5,332 bases of DNA. Origin: Desulfovibrio sp. (GTDB lineage Bacteria > Desulfobacterota > Desulfovibrionia > Desulfovibrionales > Desulfovibrionaceae). This document shows positions 1-5,332 of the stretch, piece after piece (the stretch's first letter is position 1; each line of letters starts with the position of its first letter). The notes under the pieces are model-generated. The model had not been told where the DNA came from. It saw nothing but the letters and a program-made list of their open reading frames with translations, and did not search any database. The DNA is taken from positions 965-6,296 of the forward strand of contig DONZ01000237.1 of NCBI GenBank assembly GCA_003512875.1. The letters are read 5' to 3'. Position numbers and translations under genes: made by a program.

Positions 1-647
1 TTTTTCTTTTTCTTTTTTTTAGGCGTTTCCGGCTGATAATTCGGACTGTCGGCAAGCCGGACAAGCTGATTGTAAAGAATCAGTCCGAGCCAGGCATCTG
101 TTGCCGCATATAAGATTTGGGAATGGTTCAGGGTATCTGCCGCCCAGTTTGAGCATTGAGCGCCCTTGCTGATTTTGTATCCCAGCAAGTTGGCGCTGAT
201 AGTCCGCAACCCTTGGGCTTTCATCCCTTTTTGGTTCGCAAGTTTCGCAAGGTCGACAAGCCCGTTGCTTTCTAACGGAAAAAGCCGCGCAAGGGAGCGG
301 TAATCTTCGTGTATTGCCACTCCTGCTTTTATGATTTGTTCGTCGGATAAAAGTTCTGCCAATTTTTCGGTATTGCCGATATGTTTCAATTGAATGATAT
401 AAACTTTTTTATCTGTCGCAAGCTGGATGAGGGAGGGCAAGTGCATTGCGCCTTTGGTGAAACGGGGACGTGTTTCCGTGTCGAAACCCAGTACGGAATT
501 TTTTTTCAATTCATTGACCGCAAGATCCAGTTCTTCGTCGGAGCGCACAAGAACGATTTCTCCCTCGTAACTGATTGCAGGCAAAAGGTTTATTTCTTCT
601 TTTGTGAGAAGAAGTTTATTTTCATCAAAAAATTGTTGCGTATCCAT
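1..647 (-). CDS. 3'-5' exonuclease domain protein (RNase D / WRN-exonuclease type), 3' end cut by window
   Basis: Reading leftward from the ATG at 647, 215 codons stay open to the window edge, so the C-terminus is missing. The protein carries the three acidic motifs of the DEDDy 3'-5' exonuclease fold (DNA_pol_A_exo1): Exo I FDTET with D56 and E58, Exo II GVAIHEDYRSL with D115, and Exo III YAATD with Y180 and D184. The family removes nucleotides from the 3' end of RNA or DNA with two metal ions; the substrate here cannot be told. No HRDC domain is visible, and the catalytic domain ends near residue 200, so it resembles the short stand-alone exonucleases rather than full RNase D. The visible end is a run of lysines (K210-K215). 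The ATG lies one base after the mltG stop and has only a weak A-rich ribosome site, which suggests translational coupling to mltG. The domain is secure; the biological role is unknown. Confidence 0.88.
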   Translation of the reverse strand, partial: MDTQQFFDENKLLLTKEEINLLPAISYEGEIVLVRSDEELDLAVNELKKNSVLGFDTETRPRFTKGAMHLPSLIQLATDKKVYIIQLKHIGNTEKLAELLSDEQIIKAGVAIHEDYRSLARLFPLESNGLVDLAKLANQKGMKAQGLRTISANLLGYKISKGAQCSNWAADTLNHSQILYAATDAWLGLILYNQLVRLADSPNYQPETPKKKKKK

Positions 648-648
648 C

Positions 649-1704
649 TTATTGGTTTCTTTTTAAGTTATTCCTGTATTCACGGACGGCTTTGTTATGG
701 TCCTGCAAATTGGTTGAAAACACATGGCTTGCTCCGATACCTTTCGCCACAAAAAAGATATAATCGTGTTCCTGCGGTTCAAGGGCGGCTTTTATGGCTG
801 AAAGGGAAGGGGAACAGATGGGGCTCGGCGGAAGTCCCGCGTGTTGGTATGTGTTGTAAGGGTTATCGGCATCCTGCAAATGTTTTGTCAGAAGCTGCCC
901 GCGGTAATTTTCGCCCAGTCCGTAAATCACCGTGGGGTCAGCCTGTAAAATCATATTTTTTTTAAGCCTGTTTGTATAAACACCTGCAACAATAGGTCTT
1001 TCTTCTATGAGTTTTGTTTCTTTCTCTATAATGGAGGCTAAGGTTAAAAGCTCATTGAGTTTTTGCGGATTATGGAAAATGCTTTCATACTGTGCGTTAT
1101 CCATAAGATCTTTTGTTTTTTCATAAAAGGTGTCTATAAGCCTATTAACGGCTGTGTAGGCAGTTTCTTTAGTCATTTCTTTCGGTTTGCGTAAAAAATA
1201 TGTGGAGGGATAGAGGTAACCCTCCGCATTTTTGAAAGGGATATTTTTTTTCAGGAGAAATTCTTTATCATGAATGACTTCTTTGAAATCAGACGCTTTG
1301 CAATAGCCCTGTTCTTCAAGAATTCTGGCGGTTTCCCACCATGGCAAGCCTTCGCGGATGGTCAGCTTATATAAAATTCCGGAGCCTGTGGTGAGTTCGG
1401 ATAAAATGGTTTTCGGCGTCCATGCGGGGCTTAATAAAAATGTTCCCGCTTGGATGTGGGTGGCTGCGTTTTTGAATTGGGCGTATAATTTGAATTTAAC
1501 CGTATCATTGATAATATTATTGTCCGCAAGAATTTGACAAATCTGCTGCAATGAGCTTCCTTCAGGAATTTCTACAGCGAGAGCTTGGGCGTTTTCATCG
1601 GCAGGCGTGTTGATATAGGAATAGGAAAAATAGGCGATGGCTCCCAGTCCCAAGCATGAGGCAAGAAAGATGAAAATGAAGAAATTTCTGATTATTTTTA
1701 GCAT
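649..1704 (-). CDS. mltG: Endolytic peptidoglycan transglycosylase MltG (YceG family)
   Basis: The 351-residue product matches the YceG/MltG family over its whole length. These enzymes cut nascent glycan strands in the periplasm while anchored in the inner membrane and are thought to set strand length. Seen here: a basic start and one hydrophobic segment at about residues 8-30, a LysM-like region at about 44-105, then the catalytic domain with AEGYLYPSTY (160-169), ASIIEKET (223-230), LQADPTVIYG (253-262), NPYNTY (281-286) and FVAKGIGASHVFS (318-330). Glu227 in ASIIEKET aligns with the catalytic Glu218 of E. coli MltG. The start at 1704 is supported by AAGGA at 1716-1720, which overlaps the ruvX stop, so the two genes are probably co-translated. 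A lipobox-like LASC (14-17) sits inside the membrane segment and is probably chance. Length is normal for the family and all key residues are present. Confidence 0.96.
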   Translation of the reverse strand: MLKIIRNFFIFIFLASCLGLGAIAYFSYSYINTPADENAQALAVEIPEGSSLQQICQILADNNIINDTVKFKLYAQFKNAATHIQAGTFLLSPAWTPKTILSELTTGSGILYKLTIREGLPWWETARILEEQGYCKASDFKEVIHDKEFLLKKNIPFKNAEGYLYPSTYFLRKPKEMTKETAYTAVNRLIDTFYEKTKDLMDNAQYESIFHNPQKLNELLTLASIIEKETKLIEERPIVAGVYTNRLKKNMILQADPTVIYGLGENYRGQLLTKHLQDADNPYNTYQHAGLPPSPICSPSLSAIKAALEPQEHDYIFFVAKGIGASHVFSTNLQDHNKAVREYRNNLKRNQ

Positions 1705-1715
1705 GATATAGGTAA

Positions 1716-1720
1716 TCCTT
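1716..1720 (-). promoter_or_regulatory. Ribosome binding site of mltG, overlapping the ruvX stop codon
   Basis: On the minus strand AAGGA lies 11 nt before the mltG ATG at 1704 and shares bases with the TAA of ruvX (1719-1721). The spacing is slightly long, but this is the only purine-rich match nearby. The overlap implies coupled translation of ruvX and mltG. Confidence 0.6.
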
Positions 1721-2183
1721 ATTTGTTTCCTGAAAAATCCTGTCCGGACCGGTAGAGATTTTTTTGCGGGGCTGTTAAAAATGATTCCAAAATAAGCACT
1801 GCGGCTTCTTGGTCAACGTGTTTTTTGATTTTTTTCGCATTCACTCCCATGGAACGCATATTTTCTTCCGCTTCAAAGCTGGAAAGCAGCTCCTCCATAA
1901 GATAAATGGGAAGCGGGTAGCGTCTTGCAAGGGAAGCCGCGAAATTTTTTACTTGGTTCGTCGTGATGCACGGACTTCCGTCTTCATGAAGCGGAAGCCC
2001 AAGAACAAGCGCTGTCGGTTTATGTTCGGCGATTATGTTTGAAAAATTTTCAAAAAAATTTTTCTTTACAGTTCTGTCAAGAGTGCAAAGAGGAAAAACA
2101 ATTTGCGTTTCAAGATTGCAAATTGCCAGTCCCACACGTTTTACGCCGTAATCGACGGCTATTAATTTCCCTAAGCTATCCAT
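1719..2183 (-). CDS. ruvX: RuvX/YqgF family: putative pre-16S rRNA nuclease / Holliday junction resolvase-like protein
   Basis: The 154-residue product has the RNase H-like fold signature of YqgF/RuvX: AVDYGVKRVGLAI (9-21) with D11, LVLGLPLHEDGS (59-70), and VDQEAAVLILESFL (123-136) with D124. In E. coli the protein is needed for maturation of the 5' end of 16S rRNA; homologues have also been described as Holliday-junction or nucleic-acid nucleases. The usual DERLT/ST..AE motif reads EELLSSFEAE (97-106): the catalytic Glu is kept as E98, but the Asp before it is Glu and the conserved Arg after it is Leu (L99). Length is normal. No Shine-Dalgarno sequence precedes the ATG at 2183, but no better downstream start exists, because the next residues already belong to the first conserved strand. 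The ruvX-mltG neighbourhood is also known in Firmicutes, which supports both calls. Confidence 0.93.
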   Translation of the reverse strand: MDSLGKLIAVDYGVKRVGLAICNLETQIVFPLCTLDRTVKKNFFENFSNIIAEHKPTALVLGLPLHEDGSPCITTNQVKNFAASLARRYPLPIYLMEELLSSFEAEENMRSMGVNAKKIKKHVDQEAAVLILESFLTAPQKNLYRSGQDFSGNK

Positions 2184-2189
2184 GAGGTT

Positions 2190-2218
2190 AAAATACTGTA
2201 AAGCCTTGGGCTTGGCAA
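2190..2218 (-). promoter_or_regulatory. Possible promoter just upstream of ruvX
   Basis: On the minus strand TTGCCA (2213-2218, five of six to the -35 consensus) is followed after 17 bp by TATTTT (2190-2195, four of six to the -10). The -10 ends only six bases before the ruvX ATG, so a transcript would start at or next to the A of the start codon, giving a leaderless message. This would serve ruvX-mltG-exonuclease independently of mipA. In AT-rich DNA such matches arise by chance. Confidence 0.35.
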
Positions 2219-2243
2219 GATTTAACGCATGAATTTTTAAGGG

Positions 2244-2255
2244 TTCTGCGCAGAA
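2244..2255. repeat. 12-bp perfect palindrome in the mipA-ruvX gap
   Basis: TTCTGCGCAGAA is a perfect 12-bp dyad without spacer, lying 26 bp upstream of the possible ruvX -35 box. It could be an operator half-site pair or chance. It makes a poor hairpin and has no T-run after it in the direction of the genes, so it is not a terminator for mipA. Confidence 0.3.
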
Positions 2256-2271
2256 ATTGCTTTTTCATTTT

Positions 2272-2305
2272 TTTTAAAAACTCATCATTTTTAAAAACTC
2301 ATCAT
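2272..2305. repeat. Perfect 17-bp tandem duplication spanning the mipA stop codon
   Basis: The unit ttttaaaaactcatcat occurs twice back to back, at 2272-2288 and 2289-2305, with no mismatch. Read on the minus strand, each copy is ATG ATG AGT TTT TAA AA. The first copy met by the ribosome encodes the last four residues of the MipA-like protein (MMSF) plus its stop; the second copy lies just beyond the stop and repeats the same codons and stop in a shifted frame (17 is not a multiple of 3). It looks like a recent slippage or duplication event. Confidence 0.9.
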
Positions 2306-3049
2306 TGCACCGACGCTTAGTATCAGCTCATGCTCTTCATCAATCATCGGGCTGTCTTTTATTTCGTCGCTCAAAAAGCTGTATTTCGCGTTGGCGAAAA
2401 TATTCCAGCCGTTTTCCGTAAGCAGGCTTGCTTCCAAAGAAACATAAGGGGTAATGCTGTAATCCGCATGATAAGCCGCCAAACCGGAGCGCAGAGCCTC
2501 GGCACGGCTGATTCCGTAATAGTATTCCGTTCTGTCGCCGCTTAGGTAACTCAGTCCGGCTCCGGGGGTAATGGTGAATTCATTGATAAAAATGGGAAGC
2601 TTGTAAAATGCGTCAATGCCGAAACCGTCGGCATTTCCGAGGGCGTCCATAAAGGCTTTTGCTCCGATTGTGCCGTAGCGGTACCGTTTTACGAATTGTA
2701 AATAAACATCGGCTGCCATTTTGCGCTTGTCAAGGAAACTGAGTTTGTAGTCAGTGGTTTTGTCCGGGTTGAACATGGTGAAACCGGGCATTATGCCAAG
2801 AGTCAGCTCGTTTTCTTCCGTATCGTCCCGGTAAAGGTAAAAGCCGAGTTTCAATTCCCTGATAAAGAAATATTTCGATTCTATTTGTAAAGAAGGAAAG
2901 GGAATGTAATAATCATCATGTCCTTTGTAGGGAGAGCGTATCCAAACAAGACCGACTCCGCCGTCGGCGGCAAAACTTGGAACAATTGTTCCGAATATGA
3001 AAACAAAGCCAAGAATGAAGGCTATGCTGTTTTTGATATTTTTTTTCAT
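2291..3049 (-). CDS. MipA/OmpV-family outer-membrane beta-barrel protein
   Basis: The 252-residue product starts with a signal peptide: KKNIK basic end, hydrophobic core at about 8-23, and likely cleavage after PSFA (residue 27). The mature part fits the MipA/OmpV family: an early SPYKGHDDYYIPFP segment (39-52), alternating amphipathic strands, YYYGISRAEALRSGLAAY (176-193) typical of the family, and a C-terminal strand ending in Phe (LILSVGAMMSF), the signal read by the BAM complex. E. coli MipA binds the murein hydrolase MltA and PBP1B; other members have been linked to antibiotic uptake or osmotic response. The exact role here is unknown. I chose the ATG at 3049 over the one at 3073 (eight residues longer) because AAGGAA sits six bases before it and because the signal peptide then begins in the usual MKK form. 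It lies upstream of mltG in the same direction, which may hint at a cell-wall role. Confidence 0.85.
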   Translation of the reverse strand: MKKNIKNSIAFILGFVFIFGTIVPSFAADGGVGLVWIRSPYKGHDDYYIPFPSLQIESKYFFIRELKLGFYLYRDDTEENELTLGIMPGFTMFNPDKTTDYKLSFLDKRKMAADVYLQFVKRYRYGTIGAKAFMDALGNADGFGIDAFYKLPIFINEFTITPGAGLSYLSGDRTEYYYGISRAEALRSGLAAYHADYSITPYVSLEASLLTENGWNIFANAKYSFLSDEIKDSPMIDEEHELILSVGAMMSF

Positions 3050-3055
3050 GACGCG

Positions 3056-3061
3056 TTCCTT
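3056..3061 (-). promoter_or_regulatory. Ribosome binding site that fixes the mipA start
   Basis: AAGGAA on the minus strand lies six bases before the ATG at 3049. The upstream in-frame ATG at 3073 has only A/T-rich sequence before it, so this site decides the start. Confidence 0.75.
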
Positions 3062-3135
3062 TTCGTTTCGCATGATTTTTGTAATTTTTTTTGCAAAAAT
3101 TGTACCTCTTCTATTCTATATCGTAAAATTATCGC

Positions 3136-3165
3136 ATATTAATAGAGGCGGAAAACAGTTGTCAG
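3136..3165 (-). promoter_or_regulatory. Candidate promoter of the MipA-family gene
   Basis: On the minus strand CTGACA (3160-3165, five of six) is followed after 18 bp by TAATAT (3136-3141, four of six). A start near 3129 would leave a leader of about 80 nt that contains a small dyad, TTTTTGCAAAAA (3088-3099). No other pair in this stretch looked better, but the match is modest. Confidence 0.35.
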
Positions 3166-3218
3166 AAAAAAAGCGGCAAAGGGAAATTTTTTCCGTTTGT
3201 TTTCCATAAAACTATTCT

Positions 3219-3247
3219 TTGACAATGTATCATAAACATATTAAAGT
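3219..3247 (+). promoter_or_regulatory. Sigma70-type promoter of hisS-aspS
   Basis: A perfect -35 box TTGACA (3219-3224) is followed after 17 bp by TAAAGT (3242-3247), which keeps the T, A, A and final T of the -10 consensus. The predicted start near 3254 gives a leader of about 25 nt. That is too short for a T-box or other leader RNA, so tRNA-sensing attenuation of this operon is not expected unless another promoter lies further upstream. Confidence 0.6.
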
Positions 3248-3268
3248 ATTTTTCAATAATTTTATACT

Positions 3269-3272
3269 GGAG
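3269..3272 (+). promoter_or_regulatory. Ribosome binding site that fixes the hisS start
   Basis: GGAG lies six bases before the ATG at 3279. The longer in-frame start, a TTG at 3219, coincides with the -35 box and has no ribosome site, so this motif supports the shorter protein. Confidence 0.8.
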
Positions 3273-3278
3273 TATAGA

Positions 3279-4529
3279 ATGGCTAAAATTCAAGCGATTA
3301 AAGGTTTTGCAGATTTATTCGCCGATGAAAGTCGCTTATTTGCTTTTTTGGAACAGAGCGCCCGCACTGTTTTTTTTCGTTATGGTTTTACGGAGCTGCG
3401 TACTCCTCTGATGGAATATACGGATTTGTTTTGCCGTTCCATCGGTACGGAAACCGATGTCGTGCAAAAAGAAATGTATACGTTTGCCGATAGCAAGGGG
3501 CGTTCCATGTCTTTGCGTCCTGAAGCAACGGCTGGCGTCATGCGTGCGTATGTGGAAAATAATGTCGGAGCGAAAGAAGGCGTAAGCAAGTTTTTCACCA
3601 CAGGTCCGATGTTTCGCCATGAACGCCCGCAAAAAGGGCGTATGCGCCAATTCCATCAAATAAATTGCGAATGCATAGGACCGAAAGAGCCGGAAGCGGA
3701 CGCAGAAATGATCAGTATGCTTATGTATTTTTTAGCGTACATAGGTATCCGAAATATAACATTGCAGCTTAATTCCCTAGGCTGTCCGAATTGCCGCCCC
3801 GCATACAGGGAGTTGTTGAAATCTTGGCTGAAAAGCTTGGATACGGATATATTGTGTGAGGATTGCAAAAGAAGAATGGAAACCAATCCTCTTCGAGTCC
3901 TTGACTGTAAAAATCCCCAATGTCAGGAAGCGACAAAAAACGCGCCGCTCATGCTTGACCATGCCTGCGAAGAATGCGCAAAACATTTTCAGGTTGTGAA
4001 AAATTGTCTTGACACGCAAAATATAGCGTATGAAATCAACCATAGGCTCGTGCGCGGACTTGATTATTACACGAGAACCGCTTTTGAGGTCGTATCCAAT
4101 AATATCGGGGCACAAGGCTCCATTGCCGGCGGCGGGCGTTACGATGGGCTGGTGGAATCCATCGGAGGACCTTCCGTCGCAGGTATCGGTTTTGCCTGCG
4201 GCATGGAAAGGCTGGCGCTTTTGCTTGAAGCTCCTCAAGGGGAAAAACTTGATTTTTATATCGCCGCCCTTGATGATACGTGCAGGGAATATGCTTTTAA
4301 AGCTGCGCAGGAATTTCGGCGGGCAGAACTTCGCGGAGTAATGGGATTTGAATCAAGAAGCATAAAAAGCGCAATGCGCCAAGCTGATAAATCGGAAGCC
4401 CGTTTTGCCGTTTTGATCGGTTCTTCGGAATTGGAACAAAATAATCTTATGATAAAAAATATGGAAAACGGTTCTCAGGAGGCAGTGCCTTTTGAAAACG
4501 CGGTATCCTATATTAAAGAGGGAAAATAA
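3279..4529 (+). CDS. hisS: Histidyl-tRNA synthetase
   Basis: The 416-residue product is a complete class II HisRS that attaches histidine to tRNA-His in the cytoplasm. It opens with [11 protein letters not shown] (4-14), the usual bacterial start. Motif 2 is [17 protein letters not shown] (112-128); the histidine-specific loops are [14 protein letters not shown] (257-270, with R259) and AGGGRYDGL (283-291); motif 3 is GFACGMERL (304-312). The C-terminal anticodon-binding domain covers roughly 325-416. The insertion between motifs 2 and 3 carries eight paired cysteines: C169/C172, C193/C196, C210/C215 and C230/C233, where E. coli HisRS has mostly other residues; they could bind zinc. Starting at 3279 gives the normal family length; an upstream extension of 20 residues would be AT-rich leader translated. 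The stop overlaps the aspS start by one base, so the two synthetases are probably made together. Confidence 0.97.
   Translation: MAKIQAIKGFADLFADESRLFAFLEQSARTVFFRYGFTELRTPLMEYTDLFCRSIGTETDVVQKEMYTFADSKGRSMSLRPEATAGVMRAYVENNVGAKEGVSKFFTTGPMFRHERPQKGRMRQFHQINCECIGPKEPEADAEMISMLMYFLAYIGIRNITLQLNSLGCPNCRPAYRELLKSWLKSLDTDILCEDCKRRMETNPLRVLDCKNPQCQEATKNAPLMLDHACEECAKHFQVVKNCLDTQNIAYEINHRLVRGLDYYTRTAFEVVSNNIGAQGSIAGGGRYDGLVESIGGPSVAGIGFACGMERLALLLEAPQGEKLDFYIAALDDTCREYAFKAAQEFRRAELRGVMGFESRSIKSAMRQADKSEARFAVLIGSSELEQNNLMIKNMENGSQEAVPFENAVSYIKEGK
4517..4522 (+). promoter_or_regulatory. Ribosome binding site of aspS inside the end of hisS
   Basis: AGAGGG lies six bases before the aspS ATG at 4529 and within the last codons of hisS. 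Together with the TAATG stop/start overlap it indicates coupled translation, and it favours M1 over the later in-frame Met10, which has no such site. Confidence 0.7.
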
Positions 4530-5332
4530 TGAGTCAGTCAGTTGAAAAACAAAATATGAATTTGCAAAAAGAACATGCGGTCTATATCAAACCTTTGGGT
4601 GATTGGAAACGCACGCACCATTGTGCTGAACTCACAGCGCAAAACGACGGGCAGGAAGTTTGCCTTATGGGGTGGGTGCAATATCGCCGTGACCATGGCG
4701 GGCTTATTTTCGTTGATTTGCGTGACCGTGAGGGGTTGACGCAAGTTGTGTTCAGTCCCGAAATTGCTCCGGAAGCGCATGCGGACGCCCATATTGTCCG
4801 CAGTGAATATGTTCTTGCCATAAAAGGCAAGGTTCGCCATCGCCCTGACGGAATGGTGAATGCCGGCATGAAAACCGGTGAAATCGAAGTTGTCGTTCTT
4901 GACTGGAAACTTTTGAATACAGCCAAAACTCCGCCTTTCCCGGTTGAAGACAGAACCGATGCCGGTGAAAATCTACGCTTGCAATGGCGTTATTTGGATA
5001 TTCGCCGTCCGCGTATGACCCAAAATCTGCGTTTGCGTCACCGTATCACCAATGCAGCCCGTAATTATTTGGATGAATTGGGCTTTTTGGATGTCGAAAC
5101 GCCTGTTTTGACAAAATCCACTCCGGAAGGCGCCCGCGATTTTCTTGTTCCGAGCCGGCTTAATCACGGAGAATTTTACGCTCTTCCCCAATCCCCGCAG
5201 CAATTTAAGCAAATGCTCATGATGAGCGGGCTTGACCGTTATTACCAAGTTGCGCGCTGTTTCCGTGATGAAGATTTGCGGGCGGACCGTCAGCCCGAAT
5301 TTACGCAAATCGATATTGAAATGAGCTATGTT
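4529..5332 (+). CDS. aspS: Aspartyl-tRNA synthetase, probably non-discriminating (Asp/Asn) type; 3' end cut by window
   Basis: The first 268 codons of a bacterial-type AspRS, with the C-terminal half (GAD insertion and motif 3) beyond the right edge. An OB-fold anticodon-binding domain (about 28-130, with [19 protein letters not shown] at 48-66) is followed by the class II core: motif 1 region around 170-195, [16 protein letters not shown] (195-210), QSPQQFKQ (221-228) and motif 2, [20 protein letters not shown] (243-262). The enzyme charges tRNA-Asp. His56 and Gly108 align with the two residues (H31 and G82 in Pseudomonas aeruginosa AspRS) linked to relaxed recognition of tRNA-Asn, whereas E. 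coli has Leu30 and Lys81. It may therefore also make Asp-tRNA-Asn for the GatCAB amidotransferase. The N-terminus is about 26 residues longer than in E. coli; a ribosome site supports that start. Confidence 0.96.
   Translation, partial: MSQSVEKQNMNLQKEHAVYIKPLGDWKRTHHCAELTAQNDGQEVCLMGWVQYRRDHGGLIFVDLRDREGLTQVVFSPEIAPEAHADAHIVRSEYVLAIKGKVRHRPDGMVNAGMKTGEIEVVVLDWKLLNTAKTPPFPVEDRTDAGENLRLQWRYLDIRRPRMTQNLRLRHRITNAARNYLDELGFLDVETPVLTKSTPEGARDFLVPSRLNHGEFYALPQSPQQFKQMLMMSGLDRYYQVARCFRDEDLRADRQPEFTQIDIEMSYV

Larger units (their letters stand above)
3050..3278. other. Divergent intergenic region between mipA and hisS
   Basis: These 229 bp separate two genes that point away from each other. They hold the two candidate promoters, both ribosome sites, an AT-rich dyad at 3088-3099 and a weak inverted repeat GGAAA-TTT-TTTCC at 3182-3194. 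I see no RNA gene, riboswitch-like structure or credible small protein gene here. Confidence 0.7.

Noticed and set aside
381..965. Plus-strand open frame of 194 codons
   Set aside because: It lies antisense to the exonuclease and the end of mltG, both of which have clear family motifs; its translation shows no recognisable domain and it is a shadow frame.
2201..2213. Hairpin AAGCC-TTG-GGCTT as a terminator between mipA and ruvX
   Set aside because: The stem is only 5 bp and the sequence after it on the minus strand is not a proper T-run, so it is too weak to call.
2958..2970. GC-rich inverted repeat CCGCCG-T-CGGCGG
   Set aside because: It lies inside the mipA coding region around the signal-peptide cleavage site and has no T-run after it; it is most simply explained by Ala-Asp-Gly-Gly codons.
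3050..3073. Eight-residue N-terminal extension of the MipA-like protein from the ATG at 3073
   Set aside because: No ribosome site precedes it, the extension would spoil a typical signal peptide start, and AAGGAA is well placed for the ATG at 3049.
3248..3278. T-box or other leader RNA ahead of the hisS-aspS operon
   Set aside because: The predicted leader is about 25 nt, too short for a T-box, and no conserved T-box sequence is present upstream.
3777..4238. Minus-strand open frame of 153 codons inside hisS
   Set aside because: It is antisense to the conserved core of HisRS and shows no domain or ribosome site worth trusting.
4582..5308. Minus-strand frames under aspS
   Set aside because: They run opposite to well-conserved AspRS motifs and have no coherent protein features.
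1..5332. Mobile element, CRISPR array, tRNA or rRNA gene, or defence system
   Set aside because: I saw no spaced repeats, transposase or integrase motifs, terminal inverted repeats or cloverleaf-like sequence; every large open region is explained by six housekeeping or envelope genes.

Overview
The window looks like an ordinary chromosomal housekeeping region of a Gram-negative bacterium. An outer-membrane beta-barrel protein of the MipA/OmpV type and an inner-membrane MltG point to a diderm. Three things fit a Desulfovibrionaceae-like member of the Desulfobacterota: the style of the HisRS and AspRS proteins, their hisS-aspS order, and an AspRS of the probably non-discriminating kind. That placement rests on recalled protein similarity, not on a search. 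The DNA is moderately AT-rich, with many A/T homopolymer runs.

Layout. The left 3 kb is read leftward (minus strand): a MipA/OmpV-family outer-membrane protein (2291-3049), then ruvX/yqgF (1719-2183), mltG (649-1704) and a 3'-5' exonuclease-domain protein (start 647) that runs off the left edge. The last three are tightly packed, with gaps of 14 and 1 nt, and are very probably one operon. The 107-nt gap after mipA holds no convincing terminator but does hold a possible promoter almost abutting the ruvX start. The right 2.1 kb is read rightward: hisS (3279-4529), whose stop overlaps the start of aspS (4529 to beyond the right edge) by one base. The 229-bp stretch between mipA and hisS is a divergent promoter region with a good sigma70-type promoter for hisS and a weaker candidate for mipA.

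How the genes relate. hisS and aspS charge tRNAs and appear co-transcribed. ruvX (pre-16S rRNA processing or Holliday-junction-type nuclease) and mltG (peptidoglycan glycan-strand release) form a neighbourhood known from other bacteria. The exonuclease is translated directly behind mltG. The MipA-like protein may belong to the envelope theme of mltG, but that is only suggested by position.

I found no mobile element, CRISPR array, RNA gene or clear novel system. The points most worth a second look are a perfect 17-bp tandem duplication across the mipA stop codon, a possible leaderless start for ruvX, the altered RuvX active-site motif, the AspRS specificity residues, the cysteine pairs in HisRS, and the lysine-rich tail of the exonuclease.
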